64,000 nucleotides of DNA from Pseudovirgaria hyperparasitica (lineage: Eukaryota > Ascomycota > Dothideomycetes > Acrospermales > Acrospermaceae). Shown piece after piece: positions 11,288-22,166 of the stretch (positions are counted from its first letter, which is position 1; each line of letters begins with the position of its first letter). The position numbers and the translations under genes are program-made. The DNA lies in contig NW_022985550.1 in the NCBI RefSeq assembly GCF_010093815.1, forward strand, positions 1,067,074-1,131,073, given 5' to 3'. The notes under the pieces were generated by a model that searched no databases, was not told where the DNA came from, and saw only the letters and a program-made list of their open reading frames with translations.

Positions 11288-12999
11288 TACGCCCTGTATG
11301 CTCGATGCTATTCATACGCCTTGCTTGACTGTACACCGTCACTATACTCAACTCTACTCATAGGCCTTGTACTGCTAGGCAAACCCTGCCTAGTTATTTC
11401 TACTATCTCTTCTCCTTACGTGGAGTTATGTACCTTAGCTTGCCTTGTCTCTATACCTCAACGTACCTTAGCTATATACCTTACTTACCCTACACCCTAT
11501 ACACCGCCTTACTCCCTAAAACCTACCTCTACTTATGCACCTTAACTCCATCCAACTCTACTACTCTACACTCCTAACTCTACTTAAATCAGCTACGCCT
11601 ATACCTAACTCTCTCTGACCAACGCCCTATACCTTGACTTAAATAAACTCAAATCACATCATGCCAAATCAAATCAAATAAACTCAAATCAATCCAAATC
11701 AGACTTCCATCTCCTATATACTATACATACATACATGTCACGCCACGCCACGCTATATACCCGTTCCCGTTTCTAGCTAGTTACGAGCTGCGCCGTAGAA
11801 ACTGTGCCACACACAACATGTGCCACGTGTGCCGTAGATCTGTGCCGTAGACCGGGCTGTTGACTGTGCTGTTGACTGTGCTGTTAACTGTGCCGCATGT
11901 CTCGGAGGGAGTTTAAGAGTTTAAGAGCTCAAGAGCTTAGTTAGACGGGAGGGGGGTTGGAGTATGGGAGTAGTAGGGAGGGGAGGGGATGTGACTTGAT
12001 ATGAAGGGGCGCTTTACGACGCGTTATTGGGGGGGTGGTTATACGTTATTCATACGTTAGGGTGGTGTGTGTCTATTGGAGGCTGTGTGGATGGATGGTA
12101 GATTGGATATTATTACTGTGATGTTATGGAAGATAGTCTGGCTAAGCTAACAGCTGGCGAATTTGTTGGTCGTTCGTTCGAGGGGTCAAATAGCTTGAAT
12201 GTGTATTAACTTGGTAGTATGGTTGCTCTATAGATGAGAGGCGAAATGAATTATAGAAGAGGAATATTGATTAGAGCATTGCGCTGATACAAACACGCAG
12301 TAGTAGTCATCTACGCGTAGTATAAATACGCTGCTATTTAATTTGTACTTCACGCCAGGCAGCAAGGCTAGCAAACGGTCACTGCAGCGCGCAGAGTGAA
12401 TAGGTAAGCAACGGTCGATCTACGTCCCGTCCGTTGCGTCAAGCGTCGCGAGCAAGCATTGCCCCTGCTATCCATGTTATTAGTTGGCACGGCCAGGATG
12501 GTGCAGGCGACGCGTGTGTGTTGGCTTGCGTTCATTTGCTTTTGCGCGCTGTTGGGGTGTGTGCGCGTGTCTGTCTTGCTTGGGCTGTGAGGGTTTTTCT
12601 TGCTTGCCTGCTTGCTTTGCTTCAAGTTTCGATGTCTATATCGCGACGATACTACCCGTGGACGGCACTGCATGTGGCTTGTCGATTGTTATGATTGTTG
12701 TACATTCATCCACGCGGCAAGAACAGGCCCGGCAAGAACAGGCGCACCGCCACCGCCACCGCCAAGTCAGGCAATCTCGCATCAGTAGCCCCCGAACTTC
12801 CCGCCGATCGCTGCCTCGAAGCGGGTCCCAAAGTCATCACCACCATCGTCCCATCGTCAACGTCGATCGTGAGCCTCGAGCTCTCACTCTCCTTCTTTCT
12901 CTCTCTCTCCCTCTCTTTCTCTCTCCCTCTCCTCCACACCACAACAACCACCACTACCACGTCCGTCTACAGAGCCTGCTGCCAGACACCATACCTGCC

Positions 13000-15900
13000 A
13001 TGTCCGTCTCCTCCCCCGCCGAGCTGCCCAACGGCCCGTCCTCTGGCTCGACCTCCAGCGGCGAGTCCGACCTCGACCAGGCAAATCCCTCACGCCGCGA
13101 CTCCGAACTCGACGACGAGGACTTCAGCCCGCCCATCGTCACCACGCCCCTCCACGACCCCAGCCTGCCATGGCCCGGCCCACGATTCCAACGTCCGAGC
13201 CTGTCCGCCGCCGCCGCCGCCGCCGCAGTCGACGGACCCGCCTCCACTCCTGCAACCCCAGGCCCCGGACGCGCCCAGCGTCCAGCAGCCATCCGCACGC
13301 CCTCCAACGCATACAACCCAGCCCGCCGCCCCGCCCAGTTCACTCTCAAGACGCGCACCTCGTCGTCCTCGACGCGCATGCGCCGCAACCCAAACGCCGA
13401 GTACCGCGCGCAAGAAAAGGCCTACGTGCAGCGCCTCCGTCAGGACGCGCCCGAGGACGACTTCTTTGGCGCCGACGTGCGCACGCCCAGTCTCGACTAC
13501 AGCACCGGCTCCGAGACGGACGAGAGCCCGAGCACGGCCGACTACATTGACAATGACCCCTACGACCAGGAGACGCTGCTGTACTATGGCAACGACGACA
13601 TGCAGCCGTCGGTGGAGGAGCTGAAGATCCCCGCCAACAGGGAGCGGCTGGAGTGGCACTCGATGCTGGCCAGTGTGCTGACGGGCGATGTCGTCAAGCA
13701 GGAGAAGAAGCGGCTGATTGGCAGCGGAGACGCCGCCGCCGACGCGAATCGCAATGCCGAGATCTGGCTCGGCATACGGGCTAGAGTGTGTGGCCGGACC
13801 TTGCAGGCGCAGCGCCGGATGGTCGAGGACGGGCGGGAAAAGGCGAAAAACACGATTGAGAGCCTGATCTCGTTCGAGGTTGCCGGCGAGGCCGAGGCGG
13901 GCAAGTCTGCGGCCGGCCAGGTCAAGGATGTCGTGAGCAAGATTGAGAAGATTGAGAATCTGTATCCGACGAGGAAAGAGATGGAGTCGGCCAATCCCAG
14001 GGCTGCCTCGGCGCAGTTTAGGGAGACGTGTGATGCCGTCATTGCGTGGCACAACACCACCCAGCTCATCAACACCGAGCTCATGATCCTGAAGAACTGG
14101 GTCGGCAATGAGGAGCTCGACTTTACCAAGGCACACGTCCGATCGCCGACCGACAGTCATCTGGCTGACGACTCCTCGTTCGTGGACAGGATACTGAAAG
14201 AGGACGGCTTGAAGTCGCTGATGCTCGACAACGGCCTGCTCGCCGGACTGCACGAGGCGATCAAGAAGGCCAAGGAGACATTCATTGCAAACGCGCAGGC
14301 CTTTTCCGACCGACACCTCCCGCCCTTTATCGAAGAGCTCCTCACGCTCATCAACTTCCCCTCGCGTCTGGTCCACGAGATCATCCGTATGCGTCTGTCG
14401 TACGCGAAGAAGATGAAGGATCCGGCGCAGCAGGGCGTCTTGATGACCGAGCAGATGATTTCGCAGTTCCAGATCCTGCTCGGCGTGGCTAGCAAGATCA
14501 AGCTGGAGTACAACGAGATCATCCAGCCCAAGGCCGGATGGGAGCCCCCGCCGTGTCTCGAGGACAACTTCGATCGCTCTGTGCTCGAGGCGCTCAAGTT
14601 CTACTTTAAGATGCTCAACTGGAAGCTGTCGGCCAACAAGAACACCTTCAAGGAGGCTGAGATTCTGGAGCAGGAGTGGGAGTTTTCCAACAAGCTTGGT
14701 CGATTTCTGGAAGGCGGTGATGTCGAGGTGGCGGAACAGTTTAGTGTGTTGACGTCAAAGTCGCTGTCCAGGCTGACGATACACTTCGAAAAGGAGCTGC
14801 AGCGACGTCCGGAGGAGATCTCCGGGCCCGAGATGGAAAAGACGTACAAGGGCATTCTGGACTCGGTCCGGGTGCGGCAGCGGAAGCTCTTTCGTTTCTT
14901 CCGTATCCTGACGCAGCGGTTTGAGAATTCGACAGAGTACAACATCAACATTCAGCAGGGTCATATGTCGGAGCTGATAGAGGAGCTTGTTGCCTCGGAA
15001 CATTTACTGCTTGAGAATACGTCTACGCCCGAGGAGAACTTTGGCACGTACATTATTGTATCGCCAGCGCTGCGCGACAGACCAAAGGACATCCAGTCGC
15101 TCCTCACGACCTGCTACCATGCCGAAGAAAATCCCGAGGATCCGTCAAATCCGTACGTTCTCATCCTCAAAACCGAAGGGCCCTTCCTCTGGACAGGCCT
15201 CAAACTACCCACCGACGTTCGACACCCATACCTGGATGTGAAGCCGGGCCGTCTACGGCTCGTTGCGGATGGCTCCCAGCAACGCCTCTCGAACGCGAAC
15301 ATCACCTTCCTCCAGGCAATCAACATGGAACTGACGACGCTGATTGAGCAACGCGCCAACCTGCCACGCGTCAGCCAGGAGCTGCAGAAGATCAAGAAGA
15401 CGGCCTACAAGCTGTCAAACACCATCATGGACAGTGTCGAGATTGTCAGGAAGCAGACTGCCGGTCTCCAGGTCCAGGAGCTCATCCAGACCTGCTTCAC
15501 CTTTGCCACCGAGTTTGGACAGCGCTCCGTGCTCTACCTCGACCATAACCGGCGCGCGCTGAACAATCTCAAACTGACGAGGCTGGCTCTTGACTGGGTC
15601 AGCTTCATCTGCGACGATTGCATCCCGTCGGACAGGAAGACGTTCAAGTGGGCTGTTGTGGCGCTTGAGTTTGCGATGATTATGACGCGTGGTCAGAACA
15701 TCCTGTCCATCAGCGAACAGGAGTATGCGAAGCTGCGATCGAAGGTTGCTGGCTGCATGTCGCTGCTGATATCGCATTTCGACATCATGGGCGCTCGCTC
15801 GACCATGGCTGCGCAGCAAGAGAAGCAACGCCTCGACAGCGCCATGGGCAAGCTCAAGCTCGACATTAGCAGACTGAAGGATGACGACGAGTCTGTCCGG

Positions 15901-17185
15901 GCAGTCAGAGAGCAATGGATCGAGCAGCTCGAGGAGATTGACGAGTTCAGGAAGCAGAAGGAAGCCCAGCGCCAGGCTCTCGGTCGCGTGCTCGAGGACT
16001 CCAACGAAGCCGACCGCGCGCTCACGTACCTGTCGTCGTCGGCCACAAACGTCACGCTGCGCTGGCAGCAGGGCGCCTTTGTCGGCGGCGGCACCTTTGG
16101 CTCCGTGTACGCGGCCATCAACCTCGACTCCGGCCAGCTGATGGCCGTCAAGGAGATCAGGCTGCAGGACCCGCAAGTCATCCCCACCGTCGTCTCCCAG
16201 ATCAGAGACGAGATGAGTGTCTTGCAGGTCCTCGACCACCCCAACATTGTGTCGTACTATGGGATTGAGCCGCACCGTGACAAGGTCTATATCTTTATGG
16301 AGTATTGCTCGGGCGGCTCGCTTGCTGGCTTGCTGGAGCACGGCCGGATTGAGGACGAGACTGTCATTCAGGTCTATGCGCTGCAGATGCTGGAGGGTCT
16401 TGGATATCTCCATGAGAGCGGTGTTGCGCACCGCGACATCAAGCCTGAGAGTACGTGCCCCGAACCTTCCCTCTCCCCCAATTCCCACAAAACTAATAAG
16501 CCCCCCTACAGACATCCTCCTCGACCACAACGGCGTCATCAAATTCGTCGACTTTGGCGCCGCAAAAGTCATCGCCCGCCAAGGCAAGACCCTCGCCGCC
16601 GAACACACCGCAACCACGACCCGCCAGCCAGGCCGCCAGAAATCAATGGCCGGCGGCACACCAATGTACATGTCCCCGGAAGCCATCAAGGGCATCTCCT
16701 CGTCCAGCACCACCGCCCGCCCCGGCGCCGTCGACATCTGGTCCCTCGGCTGCGTCATCCTCGAAATGGCCACGGGCCGCCGGCCCTGGGCCTCGCTCGA
16801 CAACGAGTGGGCCATCATGTATAATATCGCCCAGGGCATGCCGCCGCAGCTGCCCACGCCCGACCAGCTTAGTGCCTCGGGCGTAGCGTTTCTGGAATGT
16901 TGCTTTGAGAGGGATCCGGGCAGGAGGGCTAGTGCGGCTGAGTTGTTGCAGCATGATTGGATTATGACGTTGCGCGCGCAGTTGAGTTTGGAGACGCCGC
17001 AGACGCCGCAGACGCCGAGCTCGGATGGGGGTGGGAGTGCTGCGGGGGGTGGGGTTGGGGTTGGGAGTGTTGCGGGGAGTGCTGGTGGGTTGGGAGTGGG
17101 ATTGGCGAGTGTTTCGAGTAGTGGTGCTGGGAGTGCGGCTAGTTCGAGGCATGGGAGTGTGTTGGAGGGGGTTAGTGAGGATTAG
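13000..17185 (+). CDS. ssk2: Ssk2/SskB-type MAP kinase kinase kinase (HOG stress pathway)
   Basis: Exons 13000-16450 and 16512-17185 give 1374 residues. The 61-nt intron splits the codon of the conserved asparagine in HRDIKPEN. The C-terminal kinase domain (about 1020-1330) has the Gly loop GGGTFGSV, Lys1051 in AVKEI, catalytic Asp1146 in HRDIKPEN, DFGAAKV and the APE-equivalent SPEA. The long N-terminal half carries a low-complexity Ser/Pro/Ala segment and then the helical region typical of Ssk2/Ssk22, fission yeast Wis4 and Neurospora OS-4. These kinases are switched on by the Ssk1 response regulator and phosphorylate the Pbs2-type MAPKK under osmotic and other stress. The start chosen is the ATG in a good context (CCATGTCC) after a CT-rich leader; the frame is open further upstream. 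The C-terminus is an unusual Gly/Ser/Val-rich tail coded by G-rich DNA. Confidence 0.95.
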
Positions 17186-17260
17186 AGGGATGGATGGATG
17201 GAGGGGGGGTTGATGGATTTTGGGGGGGATGAAGAGGGGGATGAGGAGGGGGAAGAGGTT
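17025..17260 (+). other. G-rich tract with G-quadruplex potential across the MAPKKK stop codon
   Basis: Many runs of three to seven G on the + strand at spacings of one to seven bases cover the last codons of the MAPKKK gene and the start of its 3' UTR. In the mRNA these runs could form G-quadruplexes. Confidence 0.6.
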
Positions 17261-19840
17261 TTTTCGAGCGAGTATGCATACATACATGCATACACATCCA
17301 TGCATTCTCTAGAGGGCATACCATACAGCCAACCCAGCCAGCACAGCACAGCAAAGCACAGCACAGCACAGCACGACCAAGTAATCATCACATACAGCAC
17401 TACAGCACAGCACAGCAAATCATCAGCGACGGCGTCTCTTTTTTCGGTTTTTTCTTATTCTTCTTCTTCTTCTGGGAATTAGGGGGGGTGATGAGAGCGC
17501 CTAGGGGGTTTCGGGAAGGTTCTTTCAAAGGGGGAGGTTCTTTCAGGGGGAGGAAGAGGCGAGGGTGAGGGAGAGTATGGGCAAGTGGGCCTTTTTCTTT
17601 TTTCGTTTTTGTCGTTTCTTTGTCAAAAATTCTTTGAGTCTTCTTCGTTTCTTGTGTATGTGTTTGTGGGTGTGTTTGTGTGTGTGTGTGTATGTGTGTG
17701 TATATATAAATATGTTTGGTCGGACTCCTTACGGTTGAGGAAGAAGGGAGAGGAGGGAGAGAAGGGAGAGGAGGGAGAGAAGGGAGAGGAGGGAGAGAAG
17801 GGAGGGAAGGGAGAGAAGATGATATTGTGCGTAGTTCGCCTGTTTACTTGCCTTGCTTACTCTGTTATGAGAGGGAGCGAGAGAGAGAGAGAGGTAGCTA
17901 GCTAGCTAGCTAGCCAGCCAAACAAGCACAAGTTTATACGCGTAGGCGTCATGTGGGATTTCTCTGTTATTTACTACGTACGGTGCGGTGTGGATATATA
18001 TATACTATCTATACTATCCATCTATCTATCTATCTGTCTGTCTGTCTATGTGTCTATCTATGGCAAGACGAATCGTGATGTTTGTTGAATGGCGGTGTGT
18101 GTTGTTTTGTGTTATGCTCTGCTCTGCTCTGCTCTGCCTCTCTGCTCTGCTAAGAAGAGAGAGCGAGAGCGAAACAGGGCCCAGAACGAGTCCACGACGT
18201 TCAACGAGACAGCAGGTGCGATATATTGCCTTTTTCTATTCACGGGCGCGGTGATGGTTGGACGGGACGGGACTGGGCTGGACTGGACGGGACTGGACTG
18301 GACTGGCTGTGGGTGAGTAGGTGCTTGGTTCGTTGGCTAGATGGAAGTGGTGGAGTGGTAGGTCGAGTGCAGGTCGAGATGTTTATGGTGGAGTGCAGGT
18401 CGAGCGCAAGTCGAGATGTTTGTGGAGGCGTCTGTCTCTATAATGATTCTGCTCGAACGGGCCCAGGCCCCGGTCTGCGACGTTCGACGATGGATGTGAT
18501 ATTTGCCTGTTTGTCCTCATGGGCGCGGTATGGGAGGATGGGACTGGCTGGCTGATGGGATGGCTGGATGGCTGGGTGGAGAGTGACGGTAGGAAGGGCT
18601 AGGATGTACAGATGCGTTGTCTGGAATGACCTGGGCGCCCGGGTATGGATGGATGGACGGATGGCGGAGAGCGGTGAAGGGGAGGTAGGCTATCTATAAA
18701 TAAATGTATTCAAGGTTCTATGAGAGGGAGATGTATATACTGTATATACACACGGCGTCATAGACTGCGAGTGAGTGATGTGCTACACACTCTGCAGTGC
18801 GTGATGTTCGCAAGCCCACCCCGACGACGCTGTGAATGCGAAGCTGGCAAGACGAGCGCAACAAGGCTGAACATGCAAAGCATGCAAGAGTGCCGACGTC
18901 CATGTTCGTAGGACGGTGCCGTTTGGGCGAGATCTTTCGGTGCGAGTCGAGGCCCGGGCCGGATGCGCTAGGGAATACATGTCCAACGCCTGTGCATAGT
19001 CTGGACCCTCCACCCGAGTTTCAACGCCCGACCATACACGCCAAAATTGCCATTCTCAACACGTCTGTCCGAGCAGCCATTGGACGGTCCTTGGTGTCGC
19101 AAATTGGAGGCGCGAGGGATAGACAGTGGAGTCTGGGGTGCGACCTGGACGGGCGAGCGGCGCAGACGAGAAGACCTACGATTGATATTTAGCGCATACC
19201 GTCGCTGCGGACGCGTCTGGGTGCGCCGCAGAAAGGGTCTAGAAGTCCCACACGAGGAACGACAGAGGAGGCTCGACGTGTTATTACTCGGTTTGCACGG
19301 CTTTGCGGGGCTGGTATTGGCTGGAGGGCAGAGTTGCGGTCTGGATATTACTGGGGACGACGGGGGGCACTTCATCGGGAATGGAATCCAGGACGTGCAT
19401 AGTAATATCGAGGAGGTGTTGTCTGTTCGCCAGTTCGATCGGTGGTGGTTCGTGCTTCCCTTGTTCAACGTGAAACGGTGCGCGTGCGTTTGGGCAAGGG
19501 TGCGAAATGCCCCAGTGGCAGCATGGGTCGGGACGGTCTAGAATAGTCTCACGAAGAACAACGAGACTGCGGCTCGACTGGATGCTGTCTTTGGACGTCG
19601 CGGGGTCCCTGATTGGCTCCAGTCCTGGAGGGTTTCTAATAGGGAAAAAGACATCGTCTGTAACGTGGACTGTAATAGTTGCAATTTGCCGCGTGTGGTT
19701 AGACATCAAGTATGCTTATTGTTGACGTTGACAGCTTGGCGGCATCCTCACTATCAGTCACAAGCGCTGTCAGCTTCTTGCCCTCGAGCATGACCTTGCC
19801 GTTTGGACAGGTTTTGTTGTGAGTAGGACGCCATCTCCCC
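17186..19840. other. 2.7-kb region without a supported gene, repeat-rich
   Basis: It holds CAGCA-type repeats (17336-17415), a TG-rich run near 17663-17703, an 18-bp purine minisatellite (17743-17818), TATC/TCTG runs (18000-18060), GCTCT repeats (18115-18150) and GGACTGGACT units (18268-18306). Both strands are open for 140-166 codons at 18968-19709, but none of these frames has a recognisable domain or a coherent splice model. Confidence 0.5.
17743..17818. repeat. 18-bp purine minisatellite (GGGAGAGGAGGGAGAGAA)
   Basis: About four units of pure purine sequence on the + strand. Long purine mirror repeats of this type can form triplex (H-DNA) structures. Confidence 0.85.
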
Positions 19841-21556
19841 TCAGACATTCAGACTTTCCAACGTCGATACCACCTGCTCCATCATTTGATGTGGGGACAT
19901 AGGATGCTTCTCATCCTGGTCATCATACGATATACACTTCTCAACAATGCCCCTGTACAGCGAGCCAGTCTTGGATCCCAAAGCGGGTACTCCAAGCTGA
20001 AGAACCTTCTCTTTGAACACTGTATGGGAGTACTTTGGCTTGTAGAGGCTCCTGACACTGCGCCAGAGTCCAATCTCCAGAAGGACAAGGCCAAGCGAAT
20101 AGATGTCAAAAGCTTTGCGGTAACTTTGACGCCACACACCCAGCGAGCTGGGATGTCGATATATGTCCTGGCCTTCGCTGTAGATCGGATCTGCTGTCAT
20201 CTCTGCAAGTCCGTCTGGCCGGGAACTGTCGAATCCAACAACATACGGATGTCTGAGGTCGTGGTGTTGAGCACCACTGGGCATGTTGCCAGTGAAGAAT
20301 AGTACATTATGACTGCTGAATGATTTGTGGAGCCAGTCCAGCGAGTGGAAGGACCACAGCGCGATTGCCAGTGTGTGCGCCAGCTTTATCCGGACGTCGA
20401 GATCCGGCGTCCGTTTGTCCTTGTCGTTATCTCCGAGCAGCGCGTATAGATTCTGGAAAGGAGGGACATTTCCTGCGTTCTGGGCAAGCTCGAGCTGAGG
20501 ACCATTATGTACGACGCCATATCGATGGCTTTTCGTATCTTCAACATAACCCAAACAGTCCAAGGTGTGCAGGTCCGGGTGTCGCGATGAGCAAGAATGT
20601 AGCATGCGCGACAAGTTATCCACCCTTTGGTAGAGATGCAGCCTTGAGTCAAGCTCCATCTCGGCATCGTAGTCGATCCAGTCGATGAGTACGGGCACGT
20701 CCTCTGACACTTTCCCGTCCCGCATGGTGTCCAGAGGCTTCGAGTATACAGCCCGGACCCGCCGCGCAACTGCTTTCTCGCTCGCATCGACTTGGATGCG
20801 CTCGCGGCGGATCTTGAGTTCGGACGAGGACAGGATCTTGCGCGACGGCTCCCGCTCCTTTCCGTCGAGATTGATACGAAGCTGCTTCAGACGCGCAAGC
20901 GTATTCAGACTGGGGTATTTCTCGACAGCAGACGTCTCGAGCAGCTGCAGAATATCAAGGTCGCGCTGGGCAGTGTGGAGAAGCTCGTTCGTCCATGTGC
21001 GCTGCAACGTCTCGACTCTCCCAGGCGGGAAGAGCTTCTCTAATCGGTCATTAAAGTAGGACAGATCCTGGACAAACGTGTCGAATTTCTCTCTATCAGC
21101 TATCACCCATCTGGCCTTGAGCTTCATGTCCTTGCGGAACCTGCTGCCAAACGAACTGGTCGCCGGGTCCGCGGCCTTCTTGCACGTGGAATACGCGTCT
21201 TGGTCAACACTGCCCGGTGCCTCCTCCCGCAGCCCATACTTGTCCTGGAGCTTGTGACAGTCGAGTATCGTGCCCAGGAGCTGTTCCAGGATGTCCTTGG
21301 CCAGGTCTTTGAGGCCCTCCCACGACGTCGAGGAGAGATGAGCTTCAAATCTGCCCTCCACGACGCCCCACTCCCGACCCCAGACCCAGAGCCGCATCTC
21401 CTCGATACGGATCTTGCACACCATCTTCTCGCTGTCTTTCCCGAGGTTCTTGGCCGTGCTAAAGACGCGGTACCCCGTGATGCACCCGTCGAAGAGCTGC
21501 CCAAGCAGCCCGACCGCCCCGACAACGCTCAAGGCCAGACCCGCGATCTCTGCCAT
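19841..21556 (-). CDS. HeLo-domain protein with C-terminal kinase-like domain lacking catalytic residues
   Basis: A single exon of 571 residues. I chose the ATG of MAEIAGLALSVVGAVG because HeLo proteins begin with this hydrophobic helix; the frame is open for 45 more codons upstream. Residues about 5-215 match the HeLo (prion-inhibition and propagation) fold: an N-terminal hydrophobic helix followed by RLWVWGREWG. About residues 330-560 resemble the C-lobe of a protein kinase, with WLHKSFSSHNVLFF at the catalytic loop (HRD replaced) and GFDSSRP at DFG. Subdomain IX is well kept (DIYSLGLVLLEIGLW). It is therefore probably a pseudokinase. HeLo domains in HET-S form membrane pores in fungal heterokaryon incompatibility and are distant relatives of the helical domain of the necroptosis effector MLKL. 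A role in regulated cell death is an inference. Confidence 0.85.
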   Translation of the reverse strand: MAEIAGLALSVVGAVGLLGQLFDGCITGYRVFSTAKNLGKDSEKMVCKIRIEEMRLWVWGREWGVVEGRFEAHLSSTSWEGLKDLAKDILEQLLGTILDCHKLQDKYGLREEAPGSVDQDAYSTCKKAADPATSSFGSRFRKDMKLKARWVIADREKFDTFVQDLSYFNDRLEKLFPPGRVETLQRTWTNELLHTAQRDLDILQLLETSAVEKYPSLNTLARLKQLRINLDGKEREPSRKILSSSELKIRRERIQVDASEKAVARRVRAVYSKPLDTMRDGKVSEDVPVLIDWIDYDAEMELDSRLHLYQRVDNLSRMLHSCSSRHPDLHTLDCLGYVEDTKSHRYGVVHNGPQLELAQNAGNVPPFQNLYALLGDNDKDKRTPDLDVRIKLAHTLAIALWSFHSLDWLHKSFSSHNVLFFTGNMPSGAQHHDLRHPYVVGFDSSRPDGLAEMTADPIYSEGQDIYRHPSSLGVWRQSYRKAFDIYSLGLVLLEIGLWRSVRSLYKPKYSHTVFKEKVLQLGVPALGSKTGSLYRGIVEKCISYDDQDEKHPMSPHQMMEQVVSTLESLNV

Positions 21557-22166
21557 GGCTGCACATAAAATCCACCGACGGCACACGGTCACAGACGGTC
21601 GCGACAGAGAAAAAGGAGGCGTAGGTGGGAGGATGTGTGTTAGGGGACAAAGTCGCCGAGCAAATTTCATGAGAAACCCCCCGCAGGCCAATCCGACGTC
21701 AGAGTGAAGCCGCTAGTCCCGAAACAGCATCGCGGCCAGTCTCAGCAATCCTCCTCTTCTCCCGAGGTCCTCTTCCTCGTCCTACTTACTGTACACAACA
21801 GGAGAAGACTTGTCCTTCTCCCCAAACAGACTCGCCGCGTCCTTGCTATCGACACGATCGGATCTTTGCTATGACTATGATTTAATTACCTGGCCCTCGG
21901 GCCTGATCAATTTGCCTTCGGATCGATTGTCAAACACGCCGCCTGCGATAAGCACAATGGCGCAACGACAACCTCCTCCTGCGACGCATGTTTGTGCGGA
22001 GGCAGTCTTCAAAAGCACTCCAGGATCGCCCTGCTATCCCAGAATGAAAGCAGGAATCTCTCACTTCTAAAGTCTCTCTCTCTACATTTCTATTCTCTGA
22101 CTGGCCTGGTGCCTTACTGTCTCTCTCTATCTCTCTCTTATTCTCTATATATCAAGCAACGCAACG
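21557..22166. other. Divergent intergenic region between HeLo-kinase-like and CFEM-like genes
   Basis: About 610 bp containing both 5' flanks. The half next to the CFEM-like gene is rich in CT repeats (22069-22140), as in fungal core promoters. No further gene is visible. Confidence 0.5.

Larger units (their letters stand above)
9217..12999. other. 3.8-kb gene-free region with tandem repeats, ending in the MAPKKK leader
   Basis: No convincing gene. The stretch has a poly-G run (9511-9524), AC-rich sequence around 9670-9710, and CCTGTC and CCTAT arrays at 10437-10605. An AGACGCC array lies at 10623-10652, followed by two 12-bp minisatellites. Segment 12484-12999 stays open in the frame of the downstream gene but reads as Cys/Leu-rich sequence and CT repeats, so I treat it as leader. 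Confidence 0.6.

Noticed and set aside
12484-12999. Upstream extension of the MAPKKK reading frame
   Set aside because: It reads as Cys/Leu-rich and CT-repeat sequence unlike Ssk2 N-termini, and the ATG at 13000 has a better context.
13090-16857. Long minus-strand frames (up to 480 codons)
   Set aside because: Antisense shadows of the MAPKKK gene, with no recognisable domain and compositions set by the sense codons.
18836-19709. Frames of 118-166 codons on both strands
   Set aside because: No domain, no consistent splice sites, and both strands open together, which suggests composition rather than coding.
19699-19848. Cyanovirin-N homology of the small ORF
   Set aside because: A faint likeness (C-x-x-x-x-x-LEG-x-x-LTA) is limited to about 15 residues and does not continue downstream.
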